A stretch of DNA of 64,000 nt from Ceratotherium simum simum (GCF_000283155.1 NW_004454175.1:9391622-9455621); one strand, 5' to 3'. Counted from the stretch's first letter, positions 46,996 through 59,709 are shown. Notes: a model not told the origin generated them from the letters alone. Numbers and translations are program-made.

Positions 46996-48199
46996 AGGTG
47001 TATGTTGCACATTTTGGTCCACAATTTTTCATGATAAAAATGATATTCCTTTATTCTGCCCTGCCTGCTGGCTTTCTCCTTCTCTTTTTTTTTCCTCTCT
47101 CTCTCTCTCATTCTCTTTGTGTGTTTGTACACGTGCTGCTGTATTGTTTGCTCCAGGAAAGAAAAAAACATTTATCTCGGGTAAAGTTAGGTTTGTTAAC
47201 TATTGAAGCAAGGGAGACCACACACCATGGTAACAATTAGATGGTGATTTTGGGGAAAAGTGGAAGGAAACTGTAGGTCTTTTGTATTGGATATTGTCAG
47301 GAAGAAAGGGCAATTCAGTGACTGGTTTTTTTTATGCTTTATTGATTTTTATATTGATTACATTTTACATAAAAGTATATTTTTATGTAGGAGGCTAGAG
47401 GAAAGAAGCTGGGCTACAATTATCACTGGAAAAACAGTAGTCACTCTTAAGTGAGGAAAGGAACATGCTTGGTGTTTTCTGTGGTTGCACAATGTTTTTA
47501 TCTCTTTAAGCATAATGTTGGAATGTTTGTGTTTTTTGTCTTGTCCCATTGTAGTCGAGGAGAATCTTCATCAGATGTTGATATTTTGTGAAATTGTTTA
47601 TTGGTAGAAAACTTTTTAAAATTCATTTATTTTTGTGGTCCTATAACATTTACTAGAGCCTGTGTACAGTTGGTATTTAATAATAATTGATTGACCATTT
47701 GCCTGCTCTCTACTGTTAATGACAAGGACAAACACTGTGTCAACCACTTTGCCTAGCCATAACCATTCTGGTAGAGTATCTCCTTTTCTGGGGTCAAGGA
47801 GTGTCTGAAGTACAGCCATATATTTTCTCAAAAGGAATGATAAGCAGATGTTACCACTACAGAGTTTAAGGAATCTGAGTACCCATAGCCTTATGTCCAT
47901 CAACATAAACAATGGAGTATTGTAGTCTACAACAAAGGAAGCTTAATGTTAGTTAGTTAAGTACACATAAAGAGTATGGATGAGAATTCATCATTACTTT
48001 ATGAGTTCAATGGTTATATTCCCAACTATTTAGAGTTCATGGGATTGAGGGAGAAATAAGATCTTTTATTTGGTTGTGGTTAATTGAACCTGTTAAACTT
48101 GATCCTATGTTCAGTCTATACATGCTTACAGTTTTAGCCCATTCTACATAGCCAATCCCTATTCTGACTATCAGGACCCACTATCCTTGAATTTCTCTC
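46996..48199. other. Unassigned DNA with a CT-rich patch
   Basis: 47083-47118 is TTTTTCC followed by CT dinucleotides. 47640-47700 weakly resembles an L2 or MIR tail. Otherwise nothing. Confidence 0.45.
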
Positions 48200-48600
48200 A
48201 CTTTCTCCCTTCCTCCCTCTTTATCTCTTTCTTCCTCTCCCTTCAATTGTTGTTAGCGCCTAATTCCATCCCCTTCTAAGCTCCCTGGAAGTTTTAATTA
48301 ACATTTTTTCTTCCCTAGCCCCACCAAGTAACTCTTTTCTGGGAGTTCTGGATCATTCTCAGTTTCAGCTGAGTATTTGCACTTTTACTACATATAATGA
48401 ATCCATAAAAATAGACTATGTTGCTCTATGTTTCTTTAAACATTTATGTAAATGTAATCATGCCTTTACATATCGGTGTATATCTTGATTTTTCCACTAC
48501 ACATTATGCTTTTGATATTTATCTGGGTTGACACATTTAGATTTAATTATTTTAACTCCTATGCCATAATAAAGGGTATGTTAACTTCTAGATATATATT
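48200..48600 (-). mobile_element. Possible old L1 3' UTR, antisense
   Basis: A C-rich block (about 48205-48330) followed by TACATATAATGAATCCATAA and TCTGGGTTGACACATTTAGA resembles the antisense L1 3' end. Diverged. Confidence 0.4.
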
Positions 48601-49914
48601 CTGAATGTCTTTTATCCTCCTCACTCTAGAGTCACTTTTCTCTTTAATACTAAAAACCAAGCCATCTTCCTCAGTGACTGCATGTAGGCCAGCCGTCTGC
48701 CAAAGTTCATCTGAGGATTCCCAATAATGCTTTCACCCAAGCAGTTGTCAATTATCACAAGAACTCACGACTTGTGTAAAAGATATTTGTTGATGTACTC
48801 CAAGAAAAGAAAAAGTATGTTTGAGTGAGCCAAATTAGCCCCAATCTTTCTTTTTTGAATTTTATTTGACAGACTTGCACGAAACTGTTCACATTTTTTT
48901 TCTGAGTTCAGCTGGAAGGGGGAGTCTGTCACTAGAATTAAAAATAACCCTGTCCCCAGAATTCCATAACAGTTAAAGTTCAAAAGAATAAAAACATTTA
49001 AAGATAATATTACTGCTGCTGCAAAAAGGCTTTAGATAGATAGATGTAAAGTATTTTGAAGATGAGTTCTATTTTACCTGCTTCTGTTGTGTCCAATAAC
49101 CATATAAAGCAAGACTTTGGAGATTAATAATGAAGGTATAAAATGTTACACTGAAATTGTAGGTCTTAAAATGTATTCTAAAATTTGAAACTGCTAGAAA
49201 ATACACTTTTTCACTTTGTGACATATTAGATGACCCCTTTGTAGTTGTCTTTTACCACCATCCACACAAGCTGAATGACATGCTTTAATTTATTTGTCCT
49301 TTTTGTCATCTATTCTTACAGATATTGTGGCATATTTTGTTGGAAAGGACGTCATAACTTTTGTTCTTTCTAAAGGAAGTATCTTTACTTTTGTCATGGG
49401 GCCGAGGAAACTTTTATTTTATTTTTTTAAATGAATCTGGTCCATGGGCAGGTGGTATGCTGAGCTTTGAACAGCTTGATGAATGATTTGGCTCTGCGTA
49501 GCAGTGTCAAATAATGTATCTCAGCTGGCAGCCTCAATGAAACAGAATAAGACAGTCTTTTCTGTTATATATTAGAGTCCTTGTGCCTACTCAACTTCTC
49601 GCTGTGCATGCTAGGCATAAATCCTGCCCTTCCTCTCCCTGTGACGGTAATTCACCCAGAGCTGCCTATTCAAGTCTGTTTACCTAACGATTGCATTCTC
49701 CATCAGGAGCCACTCCTGTCGCTGGGGCAGATGTATGTTCTTTATTTGCTGATATACTAAGTTGTGTGATTATAATCAACCAATTTTCTGGGAATAATAA
49801 TGGAGGATAGTGGGAGTTATTGCTTAAAATCCTCTCTTAGGAGGAGAATAGATGGTTTAATTTTTAAGGAGCTGGTGAATTTACACTTACATTTCAGCTT
49901 TTGTTAATAATTGT
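48601..49914. other. Unassigned DNA with a possible conserved block
   Basis: 49490-49760 is moderately GC-rich, lacks repeat hallmarks and has a texture like mammalian conserved non-coding DNA. No gene is recognised. Confidence 0.4.
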
Positions 49915-50290
49915 TGTTGTTAGTGCCATCGAGTAGGTTCTGACTCCTAGCTACCCTGTGTACAGCAGAGTGCAGCCCTGCCTGATCTTTTTGCACCAAC
50001 CCCTCACTTTCTAGCCCTATGTCAGACAATGCTCCACTGCTATTAATAGGGTTTTCATGGCCAATTTTTTTCAGAAGTGGGTGGCCAGGTCCTTTTTCTC
50101 AGTCTGTCTAGTCTGGAAGCTCTGCGAAAATCTGTCCACCATGGGTGACCCTGCTGGTATTTGAAATACCAGTGGCGTAGCTTTCAGCATCACAGCAACA
50201 CACAGCCGCCACAGTATGACAACCAACAGACCAGTGGTGTGGTTCCCCAGCTGGGAAACGAACCCAGGCCATGGCAGTGAGAGCAACAAA
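49915..50290 (-). mobile_element. RTE/BovB-type LINE 3' end or RTE-tailed SINE, copy B
   Basis: Reverse-oriented partner of 1262-1619. On the + strand it begins GTTGTTGTTAGTGCCATCGA then GTAGGTTCTGACTC (the reversed 3' end) and ends near TGGCAGTGAGAGC. TGGTATTTGAAATACCAGTG at 50156-50175 is the shared palindromic core. It is better preserved at the 3' end than copy A. Confidence 0.7.
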
Positions 50291-51059
50291 TCTTAAATAC
50301 TAGATCATAAGGGCTGTTTTTGTTAACAATACTACAACTTTTTCGCCATATTTTTTTGGTAGAATTATGTTTTAGTTAGTATTCTAGATAAAAATGATTT
50401 TCCTTTCTTCTTTCTAAACAAGTAGGGTAAAATCCACTTATTAAAGGAGCAATTATGTCATTTAAGGGCATTGATGACTACTTCCTGAGACAATATTTAT
50501 CTTTCATTTTTGCCCTGTAGACCACAGGGAGATATTTAAGGAGAAAAGTTTCATTTTTATTACATATTATTATTAGTTATTATTTTTTTAATTCATGAAG
50601 ATATTCCTCTGAGATAATGGAGGATGTGTAGGAATGGGGACCAAATGATGGCAGGGAGGAAAAATAAGGAATCCTATGGGTGGTGTCAATCATGATTTAG
50701 GTACATTTGGACTGTGGAAGTTATAGAATATTTGAGAGGCTTTGAAGTAGAATTATTAGAATCTCTTAGCCAATTAAATGAGGAAGAGGGACTGAATAGA
50801 AGGAGAGGGAGCAAGATAATAAATACACTGAGATGCAGAAGTAAAGGAGGCAGATAGTGAACTTAGTTTGGGACACAGCTTTGAGGTAAATATTAGATAT
50901 CAAGGTACAGTAGACAGTTGGATGTATAGTCTGGAGTTCAGGAAATAGAACAGGGCTAGATGTTTGGATTGGGAATCCAAGTTAAAGTCATGCGGAGTAG
51001 ATTTGGTGACAGAGAGAATGAACAGCAGATAAATTCTGAAATTTTCATATCATAAGGAT
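50291..51059. other. Unassigned, part resembling an ancient repeat
   Basis: 50860-51010 (TAGACAGTTGGATGTATAGT; CTGGAGTTCAGGAAATAGAA) resembles the G-rich strand of a very common old mammalian repeat also seen at 57.6-58.8 kb. I cannot name it. Confidence 0.4.
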
Positions 51060-51356
51060 CTACAGCTATGCTGTCCAGTGTGATAGTCACAAGCCCCATA
51101 CAGCTATAGAGCATTTGAAATAGTATGAACGCAGATGTACTGTAAGTGTAAAATACTCACTGGATTGTGAAAATTTAGTACAGTAAAATAGCACCATATC
51201 TCAATTTTTATATTGATTACATATTTGATAATATTTTAGCTTTATTTGATTAAGCAAAATGTATTAAAGTGAATTTTACTGTTTATTTACCACAGCTACT
51301 CCAAAACAAAATTATACATGTGGCTTGTATTTCATTTCTATTGGATAGTACTTGCC
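51060..51356. mobile_element. Non-autonomous DNA-transposon-like remnant
   Basis: The ends are inverted: CTGTCCAGTGTGATAGTCAC followed by AAGCC on the left, and the complement of GGCTTGTATTTCATTTCTAT then TGGATAGT on the right, with an AT-rich middle. This matches a dispersed palindromic mammalian repeat of the MER kind. Family not named. Confidence 0.5.
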
Positions 51357-51560
51357 TACAGAATAAAATCCTGATTCATTCACACAATGACTCATCATGA
51401 TGTAGCCTGTTACCTTACCAAACTTGTCTTCTGTTCCTCTCATGTCTCCTCCAGCCAGCCAGATGTGAGCTAGTTCTCTTCCACATCACGCTATTTCAGA
51501 TCTGTAGCTTTTTGCACATGTTGTTTTCAATTTTGGGAATACCCAACTCTTCCTTGCAAA
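51357..51560 (+). mobile_element. L2 LINE 3' fragment
   Basis: AATAAAATCCTGATTCATTC, TGATGTAGCCTGTTACCTTA and the block TTTTTGCACATGTTGTTTTC followed by CAACTCTTCCTTGC follow L2 order. Confidence 0.65.
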
Positions 51561-51630
51561 TTCCCAGTGTTTTAGATTGGTTTTTCAAAGAGAAGAAACT
51601 TAGATTTAATGAGTAAAAAATATTATTAGT

Positions 51631-51940
51631 GGGGCTGGCCCCGTGGCTTAGTGGTTAAGTGCGTGCGCTCCACTACTGGTGGCCCGTGTTCGGATCCTGG
51701 GCGTGCACCGACGCACTGCTTGTCCTGCCATGCTGAGGCGGCGTCCCACATACAGCAACTAGAAGGATGTGCAACTATGACATACAACTATCTACTGGGG
51801 CTTTAAAGAGAAAAATGGGAAAAAACGAGGAGGACTGGCAATAGATGTTAGCTTAGGGCCAGTCTTCCTCAGCAAAAAGAGGAGGATTGGCATGGATGTT
51901 AGCTCAGGGCTGATCTTCCTCATAAAAAAAAAATATATAT
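51631..51940 (+). mobile_element. ERE SINE, long form
   Basis: GGGGCTGGCCCCGTGGCTTA head, box B GTTCGGATCCTGG, ACATACAACTATCTACTGGG middle, two tail repeats, A/TA tail. Target duplication TATTATTAG at 51621-51629 and 51944-51952. Confidence 0.95.
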
Positions 51941-51989
51941 ATATATTATTAGAGATTCTTGACCTCTGTTTTTTAAGGAATAAACGGAA

Positions 51990-54545
51990 GAGAATAACAA
52001 AATGAGTCTTTATGTACTCATCACTCATTTCACTAATTATCAACTCATGTCCAATCCTGTTTCCTCTATATTCACAACATCCTGCTCAGATCATTTTGAA
52101 GAAGATCTGGACATCGCTTAAGTTCACCTATAAATATTTTAGTGTATATTTCTAAAACAATGAGGGTTATTTTTAACGTAACTCAAATACCTTAATTTTT
52201 TAGTATCCTCAAATGTAAATGATGAAATTTCTCTCATTTTTCTTATCATTTTTTTTCAAATTCGTTGTTTAAATCAGGGTTCAAATAAGGTCTATATATT
52301 GCAATTGGTTGATTTGGCTTTTAGTCTTATAAATTATCTCTACATTTCTTTTTTCTTTTCTTTTCTTTTTTTTTCGGTGAGGAAGATTGTCCCTGAGCTA
52401 ACATCTGTGCCAGTCTTCCTCTACTATTTGTATATGGGACACTGAGACAGCACGGCTTGATGAGCGGTGTGTATGTCTGCACCCGGGATCTGAACCCCGA
52501 ACTCGGCAAAAACGGAGTGTGTGAACTTAACCACTATGCCACCGGGCCGGCCACCTCCATTTCTTTTCCTTAATGCAATTTATTTGTGCAAGAAACTGGG
52601 CCATTTGACTTGTAGAATCTGTATTTAAATTTTCATACCCCCATTATTTTTCAATATGTCCCTGTGTTTCCACTAATGCCTATTGTTAGTTCTAGATGCA
52701 TAATCAGATCCAGATTCTCTTTGTTTTTTTTTTTTTAAAGAGTATTTCACTGGTGATAATGTCTGCTTCCATTAGGTACATAATATCTGGTGATGTTTTT
52801 TTTTTTTCCAGCGATGTTAGCAGCCACAGATGATTTTTGCCCACATTTGTTAGTTACTGAGGAATAGCAAAATGCTAATTTTTAAATTCTATTATTCATT
52901 CTTCAATTTTTAACTAGAATGCTTCTATAAAGTGAAATGTTTCCTCATTAACTAGTTGATAAACTTTAGGATCAATTTGGAGAGGAAGGGTAAATGTGAT
53001 TTTTTTCCCCCTTTACATCCATTTTTCAAAATAGTGCTTTACTAGTGTTACCTTCTAAGTGATTTTCTAAGTTCGCTAGCATTCTCCAGTAGTGACTAGG
53101 GAGTAATTTGTATTATTATTATAATAAACTCATGGAGAGCAACATATAATTGTCCCTTCTTGGCCAGTGATAGCCTTTTTAAGTTGACTGAGTCCTTTTT
53201 CCTTGAGTTTTGCTATGATAAGATGTTCCAGGATCATCTTGGGCATTTCATGCTCCAGACCTGGAACTGGTCATTTTCCCAAGGAGCCATGGCTCTTTTG
53301 TGGGACATATTATTTAGAAACTGTGATATTGTTGCTAGGGATCCTCATTGTTACTGGGTTGATCATTGTTCCTAGGTCGTATTTGTAGACAAAATTAGGA
53401 AATACCAATTCTATTTTTATGAGGCAATTTATTATGCGTTCTTACTGATACTTTCAATTCAAATGCAGTATAACAAGATTTCAACTTAAACTCATCAGTC
53501 TTACCATCTGTATCTCTTTTCTTTTGTGCTAAAAAATGCAAGTTCTCAATAATATCAATATAATTACTCATTTACTTTATTCTGCAATACACTAACAACT
53601 GCTTCATGATAATACTAATACCACCATCAGCAATATGATTTCTTAGAAGCCATTTATATATTTTTGCAGTTCTTTTTGTCCTAAGGCTATATCTCACTAG
53701 GGATGTTTAGTCAAGTTACTGTGTTTTAGTGTCACTTGATATTATCTCTGTGTGGTTATACCACCAACTGGTTATAGTTAGACACATTTGTTTTATTTCA
53801 TCATTGCTCTTTAGGAATTTTTAAGAAAACAAATTTTGTTTAGTTTTCTTTTATGATTGCGTGCATTCTTTACAGTGTTCCAAAATAAAATTCTATAGAC
53901 TGATACATTCAGGGAGATCTCACTGTATGCCTATCCTATCTACTCTGTTCCTAGTGTTCCTTTATAGGTAGTCATTTAAAAAAATGTCGTATCTTTCCAT
54001 TGCTTTTTTATGTAAACTACCTGTTCTTTCTGTCTATTGACTGACTGACTGATCTACCTATCCATCCATAATCATTTCCTCTTTTTAGATAAAGGGTAGG
54101 ATTCCGTATGCACTTTTTTCTAACTTGCTTTTTTGCACTTAAAACTGTATCTCCGCAACAGTATGTAAAGATATTTGTCTTCACTTTTTACAGCTTCAGA
54201 GAGCTCCATTGCTTGGTTGTAGCCTGATTTATTAAACCAGTTCCCTGTTGATGAATATTTTAGTATTTTTATTCTTCCGCTATTGCAAATAATGCTGTAG
54301 TAAGTAGCCTGGAATATAAATATTTTCGTATCTTTGCCTGTGAATCTTTGTTATAAATCCTAGGAGAGAAATTGCTGGGTCAAAGAGCAAATACATCCTA
54401 ATTTTACTAGGTAATGTCAAATTTGCTGCATCTCCTAGGAGCTGCATCATTTTGCATTCTCATCAAATGTGTGAGTGTGCCTGTTTCTCTACAACCACAT
54501 CCACAGAATGTGCTGTCAAAATGTGGAATTTTGCAAAACTGATAG
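51990..54545 (-). mobile_element. Old L1 3' UTR/ORF2 end, antisense, carrying an ERE
   Basis: Antisense L1 landmarks in order: TCATGTCCAATCCTGTTTCC, a TTGCAATTGGTTGATTTGGC block, AATTTATTTGTGCAAGAAAC after the SINE, GATGTTCCAGGATCATCTTG with AAGGAGCCATGGCTC near 53225-53300, and AAATTGCTGGGTCAAAGAGC near 54369. More than one insertion may be merged here. Confidence 0.65.
52366..52553 (-). mobile_element. ERE SINE, antisense
   Basis: Reversed ERE: CGGTGAGGAAGATTGTCCCT, GAGCTAACATCTGTGCCAGT, and an ACCACTATGCCACCGGGCCG end. The flanks ACATTTCTTTT and CCATTTCTTTT form a degenerate target duplication. Confidence 0.9.
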
Positions 54546-57310
54546 GTGAAAAATTATATCTCAATGTAGTTTTAATAAATTGAGGTATAAGTACCATCAG
54601 TAACATGTACAGATTTTCAGTGTACCCTTCCAGGAGTTTTGGCAAATATATTTAGGTGTGCAACACACACTCCTATCAGTATATAGAATGTTGCCGTCAC
54701 TCTACAAAGTTCTCTTGTGTCCTTTTCCAGTCAATGCCCTGCTCCCCAGAGATAATCAATATTCTGATTTCTATCTCTGTATATTAGTTTTGCAAGTTTG
54801 TTAAGGTCATGTAAATGGCATCATACAATATGTACACTTTTGCGTCAGGCTTCATTGGCTCAAAAACAATTTTTGCAATCATCCATTTGTTGCGTGTGTG
54901 TGTGGCAGTTTCATATTGCAGAGTAATATTCCATTATATAAATATATCCCAGTTGTTTATTATCCTGTTGATGTTTGAGTTGTTCCAAAAATTTTACTAT
55001 TATTAAGAAAGCAGCTATAAACCTATTTGACAAGTCTTGGAGAGATATTTCTTTTGGGTGAATATCCAGGACTGGAATTGCTGGATCATAAGAAACATAA
55101 ATGTTTAACTTCACAAGAAACTACTGAACAGTTTCCAAAGTACTTGTACCATTTTGATTTCTACTAGCAAGATAGGAGAGGTCCAGTTGCTCCACATCCT
55201 CTTCAACATTTGGTTTTAATCTTTTTAATTTTAGGCATTCTAGTGGTCATATATTGATATTTCATTGTGATTTTAATTTGCCTTTCTTTGATGACTAAAT
55301 TTTGACAATCTTTGGCTTTTATATATTCTCTTTTGTGAAATGTTGGTCAAAATCTTTTGGAGAGAAATGCTGCTTGTAGAAGTTTTTTATGTATTTTAAA
55401 TATCAGTCCTTTGTGTCTCTCCGAATCTCCCTCCTTACCCCTTCTCTCTCCCTCTCCCTCTTTCCCTCCTCCCCTCCCTCCCTCCCTCTTTTTCACTAAC
55501 ACATATACTTCAATTATTTTTTGTCTCTTCATTGTCTTACTGGTATATTTTGATAAGCAAAAGCTTTTTGATTTTGAGATTCATTTTTAAATTTTTTTTA
55601 ATAGTTAAAGATTTTTGCGTTCTAGGTAAACTTTCTCCTAGCCACAAATTACTGTTTCTTTTTCTACATTCTCCCATGTTTTCTTTCAGAATATTTATAG
55701 TTAACAGCTTTTATCTTTAGCTGAAATCATCTTGACTTAATTTTTGTATATGGTTTGAGATATTGGTCAAGCTTCATTTTTTCCCCACGTGAGTATTCAG
55801 TTAATACTGAAACATTTGATGAAAATTACTCCAATACCCATTGAATTTCACTGAGAATTTGTGAAAAACAGTGTAGGTTTATTTCTAGACTACTCCGTTT
55901 AATTGATTCATTAGTCTGGCTTTATGCTAGTAGCACACTATCTTCATTACTATGGTTTTGTAATTAGTTTTATAATCAGATAGCGTAAGTCCCAATTTTG
56001 TTATTTTTTAAACAAATTTGTTTTGGTTATTTTAGTTCTCTTACATTTCCATATACATTCTAGCACTGGATTTCAATTTCTACAAGAAAGATTCCTGGGA
56101 TTTTGATTGGTATAGCATTAAATCTATAGATTGATTTGGACAGGTTAATTTTTTACAATATTGTCTTCCTATCCATCGGCATGGTAAATTTCTTCATCTT
56201 TTGCGTCTGGTTCAGTTCTTCTCAGCAATATTTTGTAGTGTTCAGTGTGGAAGTCTTGCATGTTTTTGGTTAAGTTTATTTCTTGATATATTATGCTATT
56301 AAAAATGTATCATTTAAAAAAATTTATTTTCCAGTTATTTATTGCTTATATATACAAAAACAGTTGATTTTTTACATTGATCTTGTATTCTGAATCCCCG
56401 ATATATTCACTTATTAGATTTAATAGCTTTTTTTTGGTAGATTCATTAGGCTTTGTATAAACACAGTGATAATGTCTGCAAATAAATATAGTGTTATTTG
56501 TTCCTTTCAAATATGTATGCCTGTTATTTATTTTCCTTATCTTATTACTTTGGCTAAGACCTCTATTAAAATGTTGAATAGAAGTAGTGATAACATCTTT
56601 GAACATTTTTGTCTTGTTCCTGTTTTTAGGAGAAAGGGCTTATGCTCAATATGTCATTATTAAGTCTAATGTCAACAGGAGGATTTTATGTAGATGCTTT
56701 TTATCAGATAGAGGCAATTCTCTTCTGTCTCAGTTTGCCTAGTTGTTTTTTTAATCACAAAAGGGTAGGTATTGAATTTTGTGAAATACTTATTCTGCAT
56801 TTATTGAGAAGATTGTATAATTTTGTTTTTAGTATGGTGAATTACATTGATTAATTTTCAAATACTAGCCAAACATGTATTCCTAGGATAAATCCCACAT
56901 GGTCATGATGTATTATCCTTTTTATGCATTGATTCTTTTGCTAATATTTTGTTAAGGATTATCTTTTCTTATAATATCCTTCTCAGGGTTGGGTAATAGG
57001 GTTCTTATCAGCTTACTTATGGAGTTGGGAATTGTTTCCCAGTGTGCATTCATTTCTAGTAATAGTGTTGAAAATATTTTAAGTATTTATTGGCATATGC
57101 GTTTTTCTGAGGTGAATTTTCTTTGCATGTCATTAGCAAGTAATTTTATGAATAAAATTTTGATCTTTTACATGTTACATGGATAAAATGAGTTAACTGG
57201 CAGTATTTCTAGGCACTTTGAGAATCTTTCTTATAATATAAGAAATTGGCTTACGGGTTTATATGTTTTTATCTCTGTGAGCTGATTATGAGTTTATTCA
57301 TGTGACATAG
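54546..57310 (-). mobile_element. L1 with 3' UTR and part of ORF2 (RT), antisense
   Basis: The longest L1 here. From its 3' side: AATAAATTGAGGTATAAGTA, TATTCCATTATATAAATATA, TGGAATTGCTGGATCATAAG and ATTTCATTGTGATTTTAATT. The RT part of ORF2 then runs to about 57300 (CAGTGATAATGTCTGCAAAT; AATTACATTGATTAATTTTC). The RT box FADD is FADI here (complement of 56471-56482). ORF2 is riddled with stops and the element is dead. A pyrimidine tract at 55415-55493 lies inside. Confidence 0.8.
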
Positions 57311-58364
57311 ATCTTCTTTCAGATAGCAAACAAGTTGAGTTTTGGAGACCCAAGGCTGCAATTTGATTCCCCAATAGTCCCTACTGGAGATAACTCTAGG
57401 TGACAGATCATCAATTTATAGATGTGGACGTTTTAATTTCATTTCTTTATATTCTTCTTGATTAGCATCTTTTAAATGCACAAATAAATTAAATTGAAAA
57501 ATATAATAAAATTAAATTCATGGGCACTATTATATAGGAATTTTTGAAACATCCATCAAAGACAGAGAAGCTATTGATTGAAAGAGTTTTGCACTGAAAG
57601 CTGACCAGTGGCAGAAGGATGTGGCATGGGGGAGATGAATCAGTTTGGTTTCAAGTGGTCAAATATGCATTTTAGAAAGATCTCTTTGGCACAATGTGGA
57701 GGAAGGATTGCAGCAGGATGAGACTGGAGGCAGTTAAGAGGTCATAGAAATAGTTCAGGTGAGAGATGATAAGAAACTGAATTCTTATATTGGAAATGAG
57801 AATGAAGAGAAATCATATTGGACATATGTGGGACATATGTAGTAAAGTGATTTCAGGAGGGATGGCAGTAGGCTGTGAAACAGAAGTCAGTAGACATGTT
57901 TTCAAATTGTTGACATTCACTATCTTCCAGACTCTTGTCTGAGCAACAGCGGTCTCACAAAGTGATCCATAACAATGGAATTTTCTGAAGAAAACAAATT
58001 AGGAAAAAGCTGCATACTTTATACCCTTTTTGGAACTTACAATAGTCCTGTGGATCTAGTGCCTATGTCTGCTTCTAGTTTTACATCCCTTCCGTCAGAT
58101 AAAAGTGGGATTTGAGTATTTAGATTCTCTTCAAAGGAAAGTTTTCATGCATTGTATGTTAGAGGTGAGTACTTGAGTCCTCCTAAGGGATCTCAGTCTT
58201 TCCTAAACTTTCTTTAAAGTTAATAGTTATCAAAATGACTTTTGTAGACTGGAGTTTAAGAATTTTTTTTTAAACCTTAGTTTAAGTGAAAACAGGTTTT
58301 GCTGGATACTGAAATATATTGGCATGAACTTATTTCCTGGCCATATGGATTATAAAATAAGCTG
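57311..58364. mobile_element. Unassigned DNA and an ancient repeat piece
   Basis: 57600-57900 (AAGATCTCTTTGGCACAATG; AATAGTTCAGGTGAGAGATG) resembles one end of the old G-rich repeat mentioned at 50.9 kb. The remaining part is unassigned. Confidence 0.4.
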
Positions 58365-58450
58365 GGGTGTCGAGAATTAAATGAGATAATTTATGTAGAG
58401 TCCCCAGCATAATGGGCACATAGTAGGCATTCCGTAAATAGTAGCTATAG
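58365..58450 (+). mobile_element. MIR 3' fragment
   Basis: TTAAATGAGATAATTTATGT, CCCCAGCATAATGGGCACAT and AGTAGGCATTCCGTAAATAG are the MIR core-to-tail course. Confidence 0.75.
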
Positions 58451-59079
58451 GACATAGATTCAGAAATCTTTAACTTAAAAGCCTGTAGCTACAAACACGA
58501 ATATGGGCGAAATTTTTCAGGAAGAGCGTATGGGGAAATAAAGAGAAAGACAAGGGTTTAAATCTGGGAAAATTCGGCATATTAGAACAGGAAGTGAGAA
58601 TCTGGTGAAGGAGGGGAGAGCAATGGTCAGAGAGTTAGAAGGAGAGCAAGAATAGGCCTATCTTATGGAAGCCGACCTTTTAAGAAAGAAGGAGTGGCCA
58701 GGCTGGGAAATGCTTTGGAGCAGTCAAAAAGTGTAAAGACTGACAAAGTAGTCAACTAGAAGTTCATTGGTGAGTTTAGCAACCCTGGATCCATCTTGAA
58801 TTAGTAGAAAAAAGGGGAGGAAAAATTGGAAAATTCAAATCGAGTTTTCCTGAGGTTTCTGTTTTAGAGAAATCATATGCAGGGACTACAAGTAGGAGAG
58901 ACAAAAAATTGGTTTGAAGGGCTATGTGATATTTTGAGAGAAAGAATACTTGTGCACCCCTTAAAACTGTTTGGTAATAGATAATTGGCGATAGGAACTT
59001 GGCAGCTCATGTGCCACAATCAAGCTTTAGGAGACATAAAGCTTCCTAATGAAAGGATCTCCTTGGATAAATCATCTCA
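58451..59079. mobile_element. Continuation of the ancient G-rich repeat, then unassigned
   Basis: 58660-58860 (GGAGTGGCCAGGCTGGGAAA; TTCATTGGTGAGTTTAGCAA) resembles a further part of the same old family as 57600-57900. Family name unknown. Confidence 0.35.
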
Positions 59080-59205
59080 AGGCAAGACGAAAATCATAAA
59101 CCCGCTGACTTGGAGCTGCTCAAGGGCAGAAGCACCATCTTATTCATTTGTGTATCAAGGGACTATCACAGGACCTGTCACTTAGTTGATGCTTAAAAAG
59201 AAAGA
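59080..59205 (+). mobile_element. L2 LINE 3' end fragment
   Basis: GCTGCTCAAGGGCAGAAGCA, CATCTTATTCATTTGTGTAT and GACCTGTCACTTAGTTGATG match the L2 tail. Confidence 0.65.
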
Positions 59206-59709
59206 CTTAAAATTTAAAGAGATTTGGTTTGAAACTAGAATCAGAATTGTAATTTTATGGCTTATTCAAAATAGAATAATATGTCAGATTTAGGAATAGA
59301 AATACAGTGTTGAGTTCCTAATTTTTAGGAGTAGACAGTAGATGGAAGGTCTTGCTTGATCAAGGTCATTGGTGTTTAGATTTTTGCTTTGCTTTTTTAG
59401 GTTCTTCACTTCTTTATTATGAACTTTGGCTTTTACTAAGTTTTATGAGTAGAGACAAGGAAGTAGCCATGTGAGCTAAAGTGTAGTGCCTGACAGGGAT
59501 AGGAATTTAAGTAAAAAAAAAAAAAAAATCTATGTCTGGTCTAAGTCTAAAAGTGGGAGACAAGAGACAGGTCAGTTTTTTAGGATGAATTTACCTCATA
59601 ACATTATGACTTTGTTTAAAATTTTGTTTATAGAAGTGCAAATATCCTCCTCAAAAAGAGTTTTAATATTTGATTAGTTCAAGTATATTTTGAAATTAAA
59701 AAAAGATTG
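59206..59709. other. Unassigned DNA
   Basis: Contains an A15 run at about 59513-59528. Nothing else recognised. Confidence 0.5.
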
